From: Candidatus Hydrogenedentota bacterium
Lineage (GTDB): Bacteria; Hydrogenedentota; Hydrogenedentia; Hydrogenedentales; SLHB01
Direction: 5' to 3'
NCBI GenBank assembly: GCA_026387845.1
Contig: JAPLKX010000746.1
Location: 1-14,229 of the forward strand
DNA length: 14,229 bases
Shown: piece by piece, positions 1 to 6,627 of the stretch
Position numbering within the stretch: position 1 is the first letter of the stretch
Layout of the letters: each line of letters begins with the position of its first letter
Notes under the pieces: generated by a model
Databases searched by the model: none
What the model was told of the DNA's origin: nothing
The model's input: only the letters and a program-made list of their open reading frames with translations
Translations under genes and position numbers: made by a program

Positions 1-285
1 TGTTATGCGCTCACGGGCCGCGAGGAAGCGATTCAGGAGAAGCTGGCAGGGCACCCCGGCAACGAGGCCCCTCAACTTCCGGGCACGTACCGGCAGTGCG
101 AGAAACAACTGATCCTGTCCACGCTGGTCGAGGTGAAATGGAATCGGCGCCGCGCGGCGGAGATCCTCGGAATGAGCTACAACACGTTGCGCAGGCGCAT
201 CGCCGCGTATTGCCTGGACGAAGAGGAGCCGGAGTTTCCGTGGAGTTTGCGCGGGCTGAAAATTGGCGCGGGAGAATTTCCATGA
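1..285 (+). CDS. C-terminal end of a Fis-type (NtrC-like) transcriptional regulator, partial
   Basis: Frame 1 is open from the first base to a TGA at 283-285 and gives 94 residues; the N-terminus lies outside the window. The segment from about residue 34 (CEKQLILSTL) through WNRRRAAEILGMSYNTLRRR has the spacing of the Fis helix-turn-helix that ends sigma-54-dependent response regulators: a first helix, then the RAAEILGMS turn and the NTLRRRI recognition helix. By family knowledge this part binds enhancer-like DNA; the receiver and AAA+ domains expected upstream cannot be checked. About 23 residues follow the helix-turn-helix, ending in a short Trp-containing tail. Its stop overlaps the ATG of the TadG-like gene (ATGA at 282-285), so the two are probably translationally coupled. 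A stand-alone Fis-domain protein is an alternative. Confidence 0.75.
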   Translation, partial: CYALTGREEAIQEKLAGHPGNEAPQLPGTYRQCEKQLILSTLVEVKWNRRRAAEILGMSYNTLRRRIAAYCLDEEEPEFPWSLRGLKIGAGEFP

Positions 286-1520
286 GAATCCTGGGACGAG
301 ACTCGGGAGTCGCCCATATTTGGGTGGCCATCGTGCTGCCGATGATGGTGGGTTTTGTGGGCCTGGCGATCGACATGGGTTACGAGACGTGGGTGGGCCA
401 GCAGTTGCAGTCGTGTGCCGACGCATCCGCCCTTGCCGGCGCATATTACGTGCAAACGAATGTCGACGAGGCGCGGGCGGCCGCGGTGCGGATCGCGCTG
501 CTGAACCGGGCCGCGGACGGGCCGATGCAGTTAAACCTGAACACAGAAAACGCGCCAGAAGGCGACATCGTGGTCGGCCGTTTTGACCGGGACACGATGA
601 CGTTCAACCCGGCCTCGCTGACGCCCAACGCGGTCCAGGTCCGGGCCAAGCGGACGCCGGATTCGCTCAGTGGGCCGGTGCCGTTGTTGTTTGGGCCGGC
701 GTTGCACGTCAACGTGGCGAGCCTTAAGCGGTCGGCCATCGCGATGGTGGGCGGCGGGACAGGCGCGGGCCTGCTTGTGCTCGATGAGCACGGGGACGGT
801 GCGCTGAGCATCAGCGGGAACGCCACCATCAACGTCAATGACGGGGCAATCCAGGTCAATTCCGACAGTGATTCAGGAGCCAAAGTATGGGGTTCAGTTA
901 CCGTCAACGCCGAAGAATTGAACGTGGTGGGCGAGTGTGATTCAAGGGTTGAACTTCCTTTCCCCATTAATGACGGGGCGCCCAAACTTGAAGACCCGCT
1001 GGCATTTCTGCCCGACCCGACGTGGGATCCCACTGCCGATTTGGGCAGCGTGACCGGAACGCCCACGGTGACAATCACCGCCGGCTACTACTCCGGGGGC
1101 ATTGACGTCACGGGCGGTCACCTTACGATGAGCCCCGGCATATACATCTTGGGGGGCGCCGGAATGCGGATCCGGGGCAACGCGGCGCTCACGGCGGAGG
1201 GCGTGATGTTGTACATCGTATCCCCCGGCTGCCTTGATCTTGCGGGCACGGGTGACCGACATCGGCGGCACGGCCGACATCCAGTGTGGAAACCAATTGA
1301 TTGCAAACAGGGTGGCCATTTCGGGTACCGGCACCGTGACGATCAATTACGACGGGCGATTCCCCGCGCCCGGCAACCACGTCTTTCTGGTGCAGTAGGC
1401 TACAGTCTTCTCCGTAGCAGGAAGCCCATCGCGGCCACGACGACGCAGATTGCCGGGATGGCCGCGAACCAAAACGAGCGGCGGGGCGGCGCGCCCGGTT
1501 GTTGCGGCGCGGGCCGCTGA
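282..1520 (+). CDS. TadG-like Flp pilus/secretion-associated protein with frameshifted C-terminus
   Basis: The start at 282 is preceded by GGAG seven bases upstream and overlaps the previous stop. The N-terminus has one hydrophobic segment (about residues 11-30, HIWVAIVLPMMVGFVGLAID) followed by YETWVGQQLQSCADASALAGA. This is the signature of TadG-like proteins: membrane anchor, then a motif of the form QLQ..ADA.ALAGA. They are anchored in the inner membrane with the bulk outside and accompany Flp pilus or related secretion genes. The middle carries Gly/Asn/Val-rich beta-type sequence (ISGNATINVND, GYYSGGIDVTGG, MRIRGNAALT). After LDLAGTG (about 1250) the frame becomes Arg/His-rich and unlike the family, while the +1 frame resumes a family-like ending that stops at 1398. 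The open frame ending at 1520 is therefore probably not the ancestral protein. No tad ATPase or pilin gene is visible, so the exact role is unknown. Confidence 0.7.
   Translation: MRILGRDSGVAHIWVAIVLPMMVGFVGLAIDMGYETWVGQQLQSCADASALAGAYYVQTNVDEARAAAVRIALLNRAADGPMQLNLNTENAPEGDIVVGRFDRDTMTFNPASLTPNAVQVRAKRTPDSLSGPVPLLFGPALHVNVASLKRSAIAMVGGGTGAGLLVLDEHGDGALSISGNATINVNDGAIQVNSDSDSGAKVWGSVTVNAEELNVVGECDSRVELPFPINDGAPKLEDPLAFLPDPTWDPTADLGSVTGTPTVTITAGYYSGGIDVTGGHLTMSPGIYILGGAGMRIRGNAALTAEGVMLYIVSPGCLDLAGTGDRHRRHGRHPVWKPIDCKQGGHFGYRHRDDQLRRAIPRARQPRLSGAVGYSLLRSRKPIAATTTQIAGMAANQNERRGGAPGCCGAGR
1252..1398 (+). other. Displaced C-terminus of the TadG-like protein, out of frame
   Basis: Starting at GTG 1252 this frame reads VTDIGGTADIQCGNQLIANR and then VAISGTGTVTINYDGRFPAP, ending GNHVFLVQ and a TAG at 1396-1398. 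The C.NQLIA..VAISGTGTV pattern is what I expect at the end of TadG-type beta-repeat domains. Removing one G from the GGG at 1250-1252 joins it to the upstream frame and gives a product of 371 residues. An internal deletion between similar GTG-type beta repeats could equally have shifted the frame. A sequencing error cannot be excluded. Confidence 0.6.
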
Positions 1521-1534
1521 GTCTTCAGAAAAGA
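1400..1534 (-). pseudogene. Orphan C-terminal membrane-anchor tail (sorting-signal-like), 5' end lost
   Basis: On the minus strand a frame ends with TAG at 1402-1400 and reads PAPQQPGAPPRR, then a hydrophobic run FWFAAIPAICVVVAAMGFLL, then RRRL at the very end. A proline-rich linker, one transmembrane helix and a short basic tail is the layout of C-terminal sorting or anchoring tails (PEP-CTERM-like and similar). There is no ATG or ribosome binding site. The frame runs into the inverted repeat at 1535 and meets a stop at 1556-1558. The piece is probably the remnant of a longer convergent gene whose front was lost or displaced. Its stop lies one base from the restored TadG stop. A chance frame in GC-rich DNA is possible. 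Confidence 0.4.
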
Positions 1535-1613
1535 AAAATGGGGGACAGTAACCAATCATTGGGCCCTGCAGTGTTTAAAAAATTGGTTACTGTCCCCCAT
1601 TTTCCCCCATTTT
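1535..1613. repeat. 22-base perfect inverted repeat with GGGGACAGTAACC core, REP-like
   Basis: The left arm (1535-1556, AAAATGGGGGACAGTAACC plus AAT) is exactly the reverse complement of the right arm (1582-1603). The 25-base spacer contains GGGCCC and CTGCAG. The right arm is followed by a second copy of the ten-base unit CCCCCATTTT (1594-1613). Perfect arms with this GGGGACAGT core look like the palindromic repeats that scatter through genomes carrying REP-associated tyrosine transposases, from memory of the type. No transposase gene is in the window. It separates the orphan tail from the region upstream of the glycosidase and could also act as a bidirectional terminator or RNA-processing stem. 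Confidence 0.75.
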
Positions 1614-1729
1614 CCCCACGGCCATAATACACCGAGTGGTCTGGGCAGAAAAGATGGCTTCATGTGAAAATTCGGCTATTGAAGAGAGGTGTCGGGACTG
1701 CGATTGGAATCTGAGCAGGATTGGCGGCT

Positions 1730-1784
1730 GTAGGTCCCATTTCCGAATGGGACCTGTGCGGTCCGAATCGGAATTCGGACCTAC
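1730..1784. repeat. Twin-hairpin palindromic element (cloverleaf-like)
   Basis: Two perfect nine-base-pair hairpins lie side by side: GGTCCCATT/AATGGGACC with loop TCCG (1733-1754), and GGTCCGAAT/ATTCGGACC with loop CGGA (1760-1781). The outer flanks GTAGGTCC (1730-1737) and GGACCTAC (1777-1784) are also mutually complementary, so the unit can fold as two hairpins or close as a three-way junction. This is the layout of a small non-coding repeat unit. It is non-coding here and sits about 80 bases upstream of the glycosidase start. Confidence 0.7.
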
Positions 1785-1806
1785 ATTATGTGCACGAGCG
1801 CCGACA

Positions 1807-1835
1807 TTGACTCCTGGGAAGGCATTGAATAGAGT
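1807..1835 (+). promoter_or_regulatory. Candidate sigma-70-type promoter for the GH29-GH16 gene
   Basis: TTGACT at 1807-1812 and TAGAGT at 1830-1835 are separated by 17 bases. The expected start of transcription is about 20 bases before the ATG at 1865, which has GGAGG eight bases upstream. The -10 box is imperfect, so this is a modest match. Confidence 0.35.
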
Positions 1836-1864
1836 CGGGGTGGCTTTTACTGGAGGGTACACCT

Positions 1865-4375
1865 ATGCGGGCAGCGGCATTCGTTCTTTTTGCAGCGGGC
1901 ATGGCGCTCGGCCAGGCGCCGGACACAGCCTCCGTGATTGATGCGGCGGCGCGGGTGACGCCGTCGGCGCGGCAGTTGGCGTGGCAGGAATCGGAATTTG
2001 CGGCGTTCGCGCATTTCGGCATGAACACCTTTACGAACCGCGAGTGGGGAGAGGGACATGAAGACCCCGCGCTGTTCAACCCGACGGAGTTCGATGCGCG
2101 CCAGTGGGTCGAGGCGTGCAAGGAAGCCGGGATGACTGAACTGATCCTGACGGCGAAACACCACGACGGGTTCTGCCTGTGGCCGAGCGCATATACCGAG
2201 CATTCAGTGAAACACAGCCCGTGGCGCGACGGCAACGGCGACGTGGTGCGCGAAGTAGCGGATGCGTGCCGCAAGGGCGGGATTCGGTTCGGTGTCTACC
2301 TCTCGCCGTGGGACAGAACCGAGGGGACGTACGGCGACTCGCCCGCATACAACGAGTATTTCAAGAACCAGTTGCGCGAATTGCTCACCAATTACGGCGA
2401 GATTTTCGAGGTCTGGTTCGACGGGGCGTGCGGCGAAGGCCCAAACGGCAAGCGGCAGGAATACGACTGGGAGGCTTTCTATGCGGTCGTCCGCGAGTTG
2501 CAGCCGAACGCGGTGATTTCGATCTGCGGGCCGGATGTGCGGTGGTGCGGCAATGAGGCGGGGACGTGCCGGCCGAGCGAGTGGAGCGTCGTTCCCGAGG
2601 GCTCGAACGCGATGGCGGAAGACCTGGGCAGCCGGGATGTGCTGATCGAGGCGGTGAAAAATGGGAAGCGGCTGCTCTGGCTCCCGTCGCAGGTGGACAC
2701 GTCGATCCGGCCCGGATGGTTTTACCACAAGAGCGAAGACGGCAAGGTGCGACCGCTCGACCTCCTGCTGGACATCTACTACGGGTCGGTGGGCGGCAAC
2801 TCGCAACTGCTTTTGAACGTGCCGCCGGACAAGCGCGGCAAGTTCAACGAGAACGACGTGGCCCGCCTCAAGGAGTTGGGGACGGTGCTGCGAGCGACGT
2901 TCGCGAACAACCTCGCGCAAGGCGCAAAGGTCTCGGCGTCGGCATGGCAGGAAGGCCACGGGCCGGAAATGATCGCCGACGGCGACCAGAACACGTACTG
3001 GGCGACAAGCGATGGCGTGACCATGGCGGAGCTTGTGATCGAGATGGCGGAGCCGCAGACGTTTAACCGGGCGATGCTCGAGGAATACATCGCGGCGGGA
3101 CAGCGGCTCGAGGAATTCGCGCTGGACGTGGCGGATGCCAACGGCGAGTGGCGCGAGGTGGCGCGGGCGACGACGGTTGGGCACAAGCGGCTGCTGCGGT
3201 TTGACGACGTGACCGCGCAAAAGGTGCGCGTGCGGATAATCGAGAGCCGGGTGTCGCCTACGCTGTCGAATTTCGGCCTGTTTTACGAGCCGCCGATTGT
3301 CACGGCGCCGAAGATCAGCCGCGAAAAGGCCGGGAACGTGACGATCGAAGGACGGCCGGGCGTCGAATTGCGCTACTGGATCAACGACAGCTCAGCGCCC
3401 TCGTCGACTTCGCGCCGGTACACCGAGCCGTTTCCGCTGCCGCGCGGCGGCGTGGTGAAGGCCGTCGCGATTCCGCCGGACGGCGCCGGCTTCTTAAAGG
3501 CCGGCAGCCTGCTGAGCGAGGCCGAGTTTGACCGCGGACAGCCGCAGGAGGCCGCGCCTGCCGAAGACAAAAAGGCGGGATGGGAAACCCTGCAGCCGGA
3601 TCCTGCAACACAAACCGTCTCACGCACGACCGACGCCTACCAACTTTCCGATCAGCAGAACAAAGCCGGCTGGAAACTGTACGCGCCGATGACGGATGAG
3701 TTTGAAAGCGCCGCGCTGGACACGGCCAAGTGGTGGGATCACAACCCCGGCTGGCTGGGCCGCCAGCCGGCCTTGTTCTACCCCGGCAACGTCGAGGTGC
3801 GCGATGGCAAGTTGAACCTCACGATGAAAAAGGAAGAGGCCGATGCCGCATCGGTCGACATGCCGCGCGACAAAGGCTACCACGACTACACCAGCGCCGC
3901 CGTCCAAAGCAAAGACCTCGTGCGCTACGGTTATTTCGAAGTCAAAGCGCGGCCCATGAACTCCGCCGGCTCGAGTTCGTTCTGGTTTTATCACAGCGCC
4001 GACGGGTGGTGGACCGAGATCGACGTGTTCGAGCTGGGCGCCAGAGCAAAAGGGTTCGAGCGCAAGATGAACATCACGGTGCACGTGATGAACACGCCCG
4101 TCACGAAAGATCACCAACAAATCGGCGCAGCGTGGGAGGCGCCGTTCGATCTCGCCGGCGATTACCACGTCTACGGGCTTGAGTGGGACGAAGCGGAACT
4201 CAAGTTCTATTTCGACGGCATGCTCGTCCGCCGCGGAAAAAACACCGACTGGCACCAGCCGCTCACACTCAATTTCGACAGCGAAACCATGCCCGAATGG
4301 TTTGGCCTCCCAGAAGACAAAGACCTGCCCTCGACATTCAGCGTCGAGTACGTCCGGGTCTGGAAAAACGGATAA
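1865..4375 (+). CDS. Secreted GH29 (alpha-L-fucosidase family) - F5/8-C module - GH16 fusion
   Basis: The 836-residue product starts with a signal peptide (about 1-19). Residues 35-345 form a GH29 catalytic domain with HHDGF at 99-103, the EVWFDGA nucleophile motif (Asp186) and GPDVRWCGNEAG at 222-233, typical of fucosidases with WFDGA-type sites. Residues about 348-475 resemble an F5/8 type C (CBM32-like) carbohydrate-binding module (MIADGDQNTYWAT). Residues about 480-540 resemble an Ig-like chitobiase C-terminal domain. Residues about 600-836 form a GH16 domain with the TEIDVFE catalytic motif (Glu718, Asp720, Glu723), the ExDxxE form seen in agarase/porphyranase-type enzymes. Both catalytic domains keep their key acids. 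The enzyme would combine exo removal of an alpha-linked L-sugar with endo cleavage of a beta-galactan-like chain, outside the cytoplasm. The substrate is not determined by sequence; a sulfated algal galactan is an inference. The start is supported by GGAGG eight bases upstream. Confidence 0.88.
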   Translation: MRAAAFVLFAAGMALGQAPDTASVIDAAARVTPSARQLAWQESEFAAFAHFGMNTFTNREWGEGHEDPALFNPTEFDARQWVEACKEAGMTELILTAKHHDGFCLWPSAYTEHSVKHSPWRDGNGDVVREVADACRKGGIRFGVYLSPWDRTEGTYGDSPAYNEYFKNQLRELLTNYGEIFEVWFDGACGEGPNGKRQEYDWEAFYAVVRELQPNAVISICGPDVRWCGNEAGTCRPSEWSVVPEGSNAMAEDLGSRDVLIEAVKNGKRLLWLPSQVDTSIRPGWFYHKSEDGKVRPLDLLLDIYYGSVGGNSQLLLNVPPDKRGKFNENDVARLKELGTVLRATFANNLAQGAKVSASAWQEGHGPEMIADGDQNTYWATSDGVTMAELVIEMAEPQTFNRAMLEEYIAAGQRLEEFALDVADANGEWREVARATTVGHKRLLRFDDVTAQKVRVRIIESRVSPTLSNFGLFYEPPIVTAPKISREKAGNVTIEGRPGVELRYWINDSSAPSSTSRRYTEPFPLPRGGVVKAVAIPPDGAGFLKAGSLLSEAEFDRGQPQEAAPAEDKKAGWETLQPDPATQTVSRTTDAYQLSDQQNKAGWKLYAPMTDEFESAALDTAKWWDHNPGWLGRQPALFYPGNVEVRDGKLNLTMKKEEADAASVDMPRDKGYHDYTSAAVQSKDLVRYGYFEVKARPMNSAGSSSFWFYHSADGWWTEIDVFELGARAKGFERKMNITVHVMNTPVTKDHQQIGAAWEAPFDLAGDYHVYGLEWDEAELKFYFDGMLVRRGKNTDWHQPLTLNFDSETMPEWFGLPEDKDLPSTFSVEYVRVWKNG

Positions 4376-4488
4376 GGACTCAGGATAGCCTCGGCGGACT
4401 CGCGCTCCCGCGCAAAGCCAGCGGCGATTCTTGGGCTCAACTTGCGCTGTTAACGCCCGCTCAAGCCTACACCCCCTCCAAGATTCTC

Positions 4489-4524
4489 GTCCCTTATGTC
4501 GCTTATGTCCCTTTGGTCCCTTGT
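4489..4524. repeat. Four tandem 9-base units of the GTCCCTTAT type
   Basis: GTCCCTTAT, GTCGCTTAT, GTCCCTTTG and GTCCCTTGT follow each other without gaps between two convergent genes. The nine-base period is clear although units two to four each carry one or two changes. The rest of the 4376-4534 gap shows nothing else except the weak stem that follows. Confidence 0.6.
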
Positions 4525-4525
4525 G

Positions 4526-4538
4526 CTGAGGGCCTCAG
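4526..4538 (+). terminator. Weak stem-loop between convergent genes, possible terminator
   Basis: CTGAG (4526-4530) and CTCAG (4534-4538) form a five-base-pair stem with a three-base loop, followed on the plus strand by TGTTTC. It overlaps the stop codon of the kinase gene on the other strand. The stem is short and the T-run is poor, so this is only a candidate for ending the glycosidase transcript. Confidence 0.2.
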
Positions 4539-5641
4539 TGTTTCTCGATGATCGCCCGAATCGTCCGCTCTCTCTTCTCGATGCTTTCGGTAAGCTTAAG
4601 CTGCACTCGCGCCCGGTTGAGGTTTTGGCCGTCGTACCTGGTCTTGAAATACACGTTTCCGGCGATGAAATCGGCAAAAAACCGCAGGCCGAGCTCGAAC
4701 GCGATCAGCCTCACCGAATCGTAGAGGTAATGGCGGTCGGCTTCGGTGAGGAACTCGCGGGCGTTGGCCATGTAGCCTTTGACGATGGCTTCGCACATGT
4801 CGGTGTCAAAATAGACGCGCTTGAGGTCGAGCACTTCCTCGCCGGCGGGATTGCAGCACGACCGGAGGCAATCGCCGAAGTCGTAGTGGATCAGGCCGGG
4901 CTTGACGGTGTCGAGGTCGACGATGCAAGTGCCTCTGCCAGTGGCGTCGTCGATCATGATATTGCTGATCTTGGGGTCGCCGTGGATCGGCCGGAGGTTG
5001 AGTTCGCTGTTTGTGAAGGCGTTCTGCAGGATGTGGCACCACTCGCGGCGGTCCTGGATGAATTTGTAGCACCGTTCCGCCTCGGCGGACGATTTCAGGA
5101 AGGCCTGGCACTGCGGCGTCTCGAGCGACCGGTCGAGCTGATCGAGGTAACCCGGCGTGATGTGGAAACCCACCAGCGTGTCGTGGAGCCGGTCGACCTC
5201 GAGGTTGCTGATCAGCCGCTGAAACTGGCCCAGGACAAACCCCGCCTCGTACGCATGCTCGACGCTCTGGACTTCCCCGTATGAATGGGCCGACGCGATA
5301 AGGCTGATCGCACGCCAGTACTCCTGGTCGCTGTCGATGAAGAAATCGCGCCCGTCTTTGGCGGGGATGATGCGCGGCAACTGCCAGATCCGGTCGGCGG
5401 TGTCCGCTTCTTGTTCGAGCCGCTTATGGACGTGCTCGGTGACGACCCGCATGTTTTCCATGATGTAATCCGGCCGGGGAAACACCCTTTTGTTGACGTG
5501 CTGGAGGATGAACCGCTCTTCGGAGAACGTGGTGCGGAACACGACCAGGTAGGTGTCGTTGACGTTGCCGTCGCCGGTGGCGCCGACGGTTACCAGCCGC
5601 CCCGCGACGTTGAATTCGCGCGCCATGAGTCCAGCCTTCAT
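4535..5641 (-). CDS. nahK: N-acetylhexosamine 1-kinase-like phosphotransferase (APH family)
   Basis: The 368-residue product belongs to the aminoglycoside-phosphotransferase (APH) fold. It has a nucleotide-binding GDGNVNDTYLV segment (23-33), the catalytic loop HGDPKISNIMID (220-231, Asp222 and Asn227), the metal-binding DLD (242-244) and DFGD (254-257). FILQHVNKRVFP near the front and GLRFFADFIAGNVYFKTRY near the end closely resemble bifidobacterial NahK as I remember it, which phosphorylates GlcNAc/GalNAc at C1 in the lacto-N-biose/galacto-N-biose pathway and has about the same length (near 360). A cytosolic anomeric sugar kinase is therefore the best reading, with the substrate unproven. 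AAGGAGG eight bases before the ATG decides for the first Met over Met6. The gene begins 13 bases after the hydrolase stop and is surely cotranscribed with it. Confidence 0.75.
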   Translation of the reverse strand: MKAGLMAREFNVAGRLVTVGATGDGNVNDTYLVVFRTTFSEERFILQHVNKRVFPRPDYIMENMRVVTEHVHKRLEQEADTADRIWQLPRIIPAKDGRDFFIDSDQEYWRAISLIASAHSYGEVQSVEHAYEAGFVLGQFQRLISNLEVDRLHDTLVGFHITPGYLDQLDRSLETPQCQAFLKSSAEAERCYKFIQDRREWCHILQNAFTNSELNLRPIHGDPKISNIMIDDATGRGTCIVDLDTVKPGLIHYDFGDCLRSCCNPAGEEVLDLKRVYFDTDMCEAIVKGYMANAREFLTEADRHYLYDSVRLIAFELGLRFFADFIAGNVYFKTRYDGQNLNRARVQLKLTESIEKRERTIRAIIEKH

Positions 5642-5649
5642 GGTTGTAA

Positions 5650-5656
5650 CCTCCTT
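5650..5656 (-). promoter_or_regulatory. Shine-Dalgarno AAGGAGG overlapping the upstream stop codon
   Basis: On the minus strand the TAA of the hydrolase gene (5657-5655) merges with AAGGAGG, which lies eight bases before the kinase ATG. A ribosome ending the first gene sits on the binding site of the second, consistent with translational coupling. Confidence 0.75.
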
Positions 5657-6524
5657 ACTCGGGCGTGATATCCGCGCGTTTTTTCGTTTCTTCGACCATG
5701 GCCTGCCAATAGGGGCGGAGGAACGGCGGGTGGTCGATGCTGTCGAGCGCGTACGACCGGTCGGCGCGATCGATCTCGAGCACCGCCGTGATCATCTCTT
5801 CCTGGTACCAGCCCGCCTCCGCCAGCGGCAAGCCGTTCGGATCTCGGATGAACGAGCCGCCGCTCGAGGTCTGCTTGCCGTCGGGCGGCTGGCCCACCGT
5901 ATTGGCAACGCAATGAAACATCCGCGTATTCGGCCCAACCGGCTGCTGCGCCCGCCCTGATACGCGTTTCCACCAGACCGCCTCGATTTCGTCGGAACTG
6001 CACGACGGGTGAAACAGGATCTGCGCACCCGCCATCGCCGGAATCCGGTACGCTTCCGGGTGCCGGCCGTCCCTGCATATCACGAGCGTGCACAGGATGC
6101 CGTCAATGCTGAACAGGGACAGCTTATCGCCGCCCCGGCAGTATTTCTGCTCGTCTTTGCCGGCCATGTGGATCTTGGCGTACTGGTGGACGATTTCGCC
6201 CTTCGAATTGATTACATGTGCCAGGTTCAGGTACCGGTCGCGGGTGGGTTCAATGGTGCCCGCAATGACCCAAATGCCGTTGTCGGCGGCCGCCCGACAG
6301 ACCTGGTCGAGCGCCCCGCGCACGGCCATTGGGTCGAGCGCCGTCACAAACGGGAAATAGTAGCTGGTTAGGCTGGCTTCCGGGAATACGACCACCCGGC
6401 TGCCCTCGTCGGTGGCCATTTCGATGTAGTAACGGGCGCGCTCAAGGTTATCCTCGAGCGGCCTCGCCCAGTGTAGCTGAACGCACGACACCTGAAGCGC
6501 CCGCGGCCCGTTTTCAATGCTCAC
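5655..6524 (-). CDS. Carbon-nitrogen hydrolase (nitrilase superfamily)
   Basis: The product of 289 residues carries the Glu-Lys-Cys triad of the nitrilase superfamily: Glu49 in VVVFPEASLTSY, Lys117 in YAKIHM and Cys150 in LVICRDGRHPE. It has no signal peptide, so it is a cytoplasmic enzyme that probably hydrolyses an amide or carbamoyl bond. The sub-branch, and so the substrate (omega-amide, N-carbamoyl compound, polyamine or other), cannot be told from the motifs. Family length is typical. The start is GTG at 6524-6522 with GGAG six bases upstream, just behind a strong promoter. It is the first gene of a two-gene operon with the NahK-like kinase; this pairing suggests use or repair of a sugar-derived amide, which is inference. 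Confidence 0.85.
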   Translation of the reverse strand: MSIENGPRALQVSCVQLHWARPLEDNLERARYYIEMATDEGSRVVVFPEASLTSYYFPFVTALDPMAVRGALDQVCRAAADNGIWVIAGTIEPTRDRYLNLAHVINSKGEIVHQYAKIHMAGKDEQKYCRGGDKLSLFSIDGILCTLVICRDGRHPEAYRIPAMAGAQILFHPSCSSDEIEAVWWKRVSGRAQQPVGPNTRMFHCVANTVGQPPDGKQTSSGGSFIRDPNGLPLAEAGWYQEEMITAVLEIDRADRSYALDSIDHPPFLRPYWQAMVEETKKRADITPE

Positions 6525-6548
6525 AAGAATCTCCGATTTTGCCTGGTC

Positions 6549-6578
6549 ATTATACGGGGCGGCGGGAAGGGGTGTAAA
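6549..6578 (-). promoter_or_regulatory. Sigma-70-type promoter of the hydrolase-kinase operon
   Basis: On the minus strand TTTACA (6578-6573) and a perfect TATAAT (6554-6549) are separated by 18 bases. The expected transcript starts near 6542, giving a leader of about 18 bases before the GTG start at 6524. The neighbouring DNA is very GC-rich, which makes these boxes stand out. Confidence 0.6.
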
Positions 6579-6627
6579 GGCCAGGCACGCCTGCGGTAGT
6601 GGACGCCATCGGACGACGCAGCCACTG

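Noticed and set aside
96..281. Upstream extension of the TadG-like frame to an ATG at 96
   Set aside because: It would overlap the Fis-domain frame almost entirely, its residues are Arg/Gly-rich shadow sequence, and the ATG at 282 has a ribosome binding site and a membrane anchor right behind it.
2204..3220. Long minus-strand frame inside the glycosidase gene
   Set aside because: It is Arg/His/Val-rich shadow sequence of a GC-rich gene with a recognised product on the plus strand.
4496..5284. Long plus-strand frame opposite the kinase gene
   Set aside because: It lies antisense to a gene with clear APH-family motifs and shows no recognisable domain.
6580..6627. Possible stem around AGTGG ... 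CCACT downstream of the propeller gene
   Set aside because: Only five bases pair firmly and there is no T-run, so no terminator is claimed.
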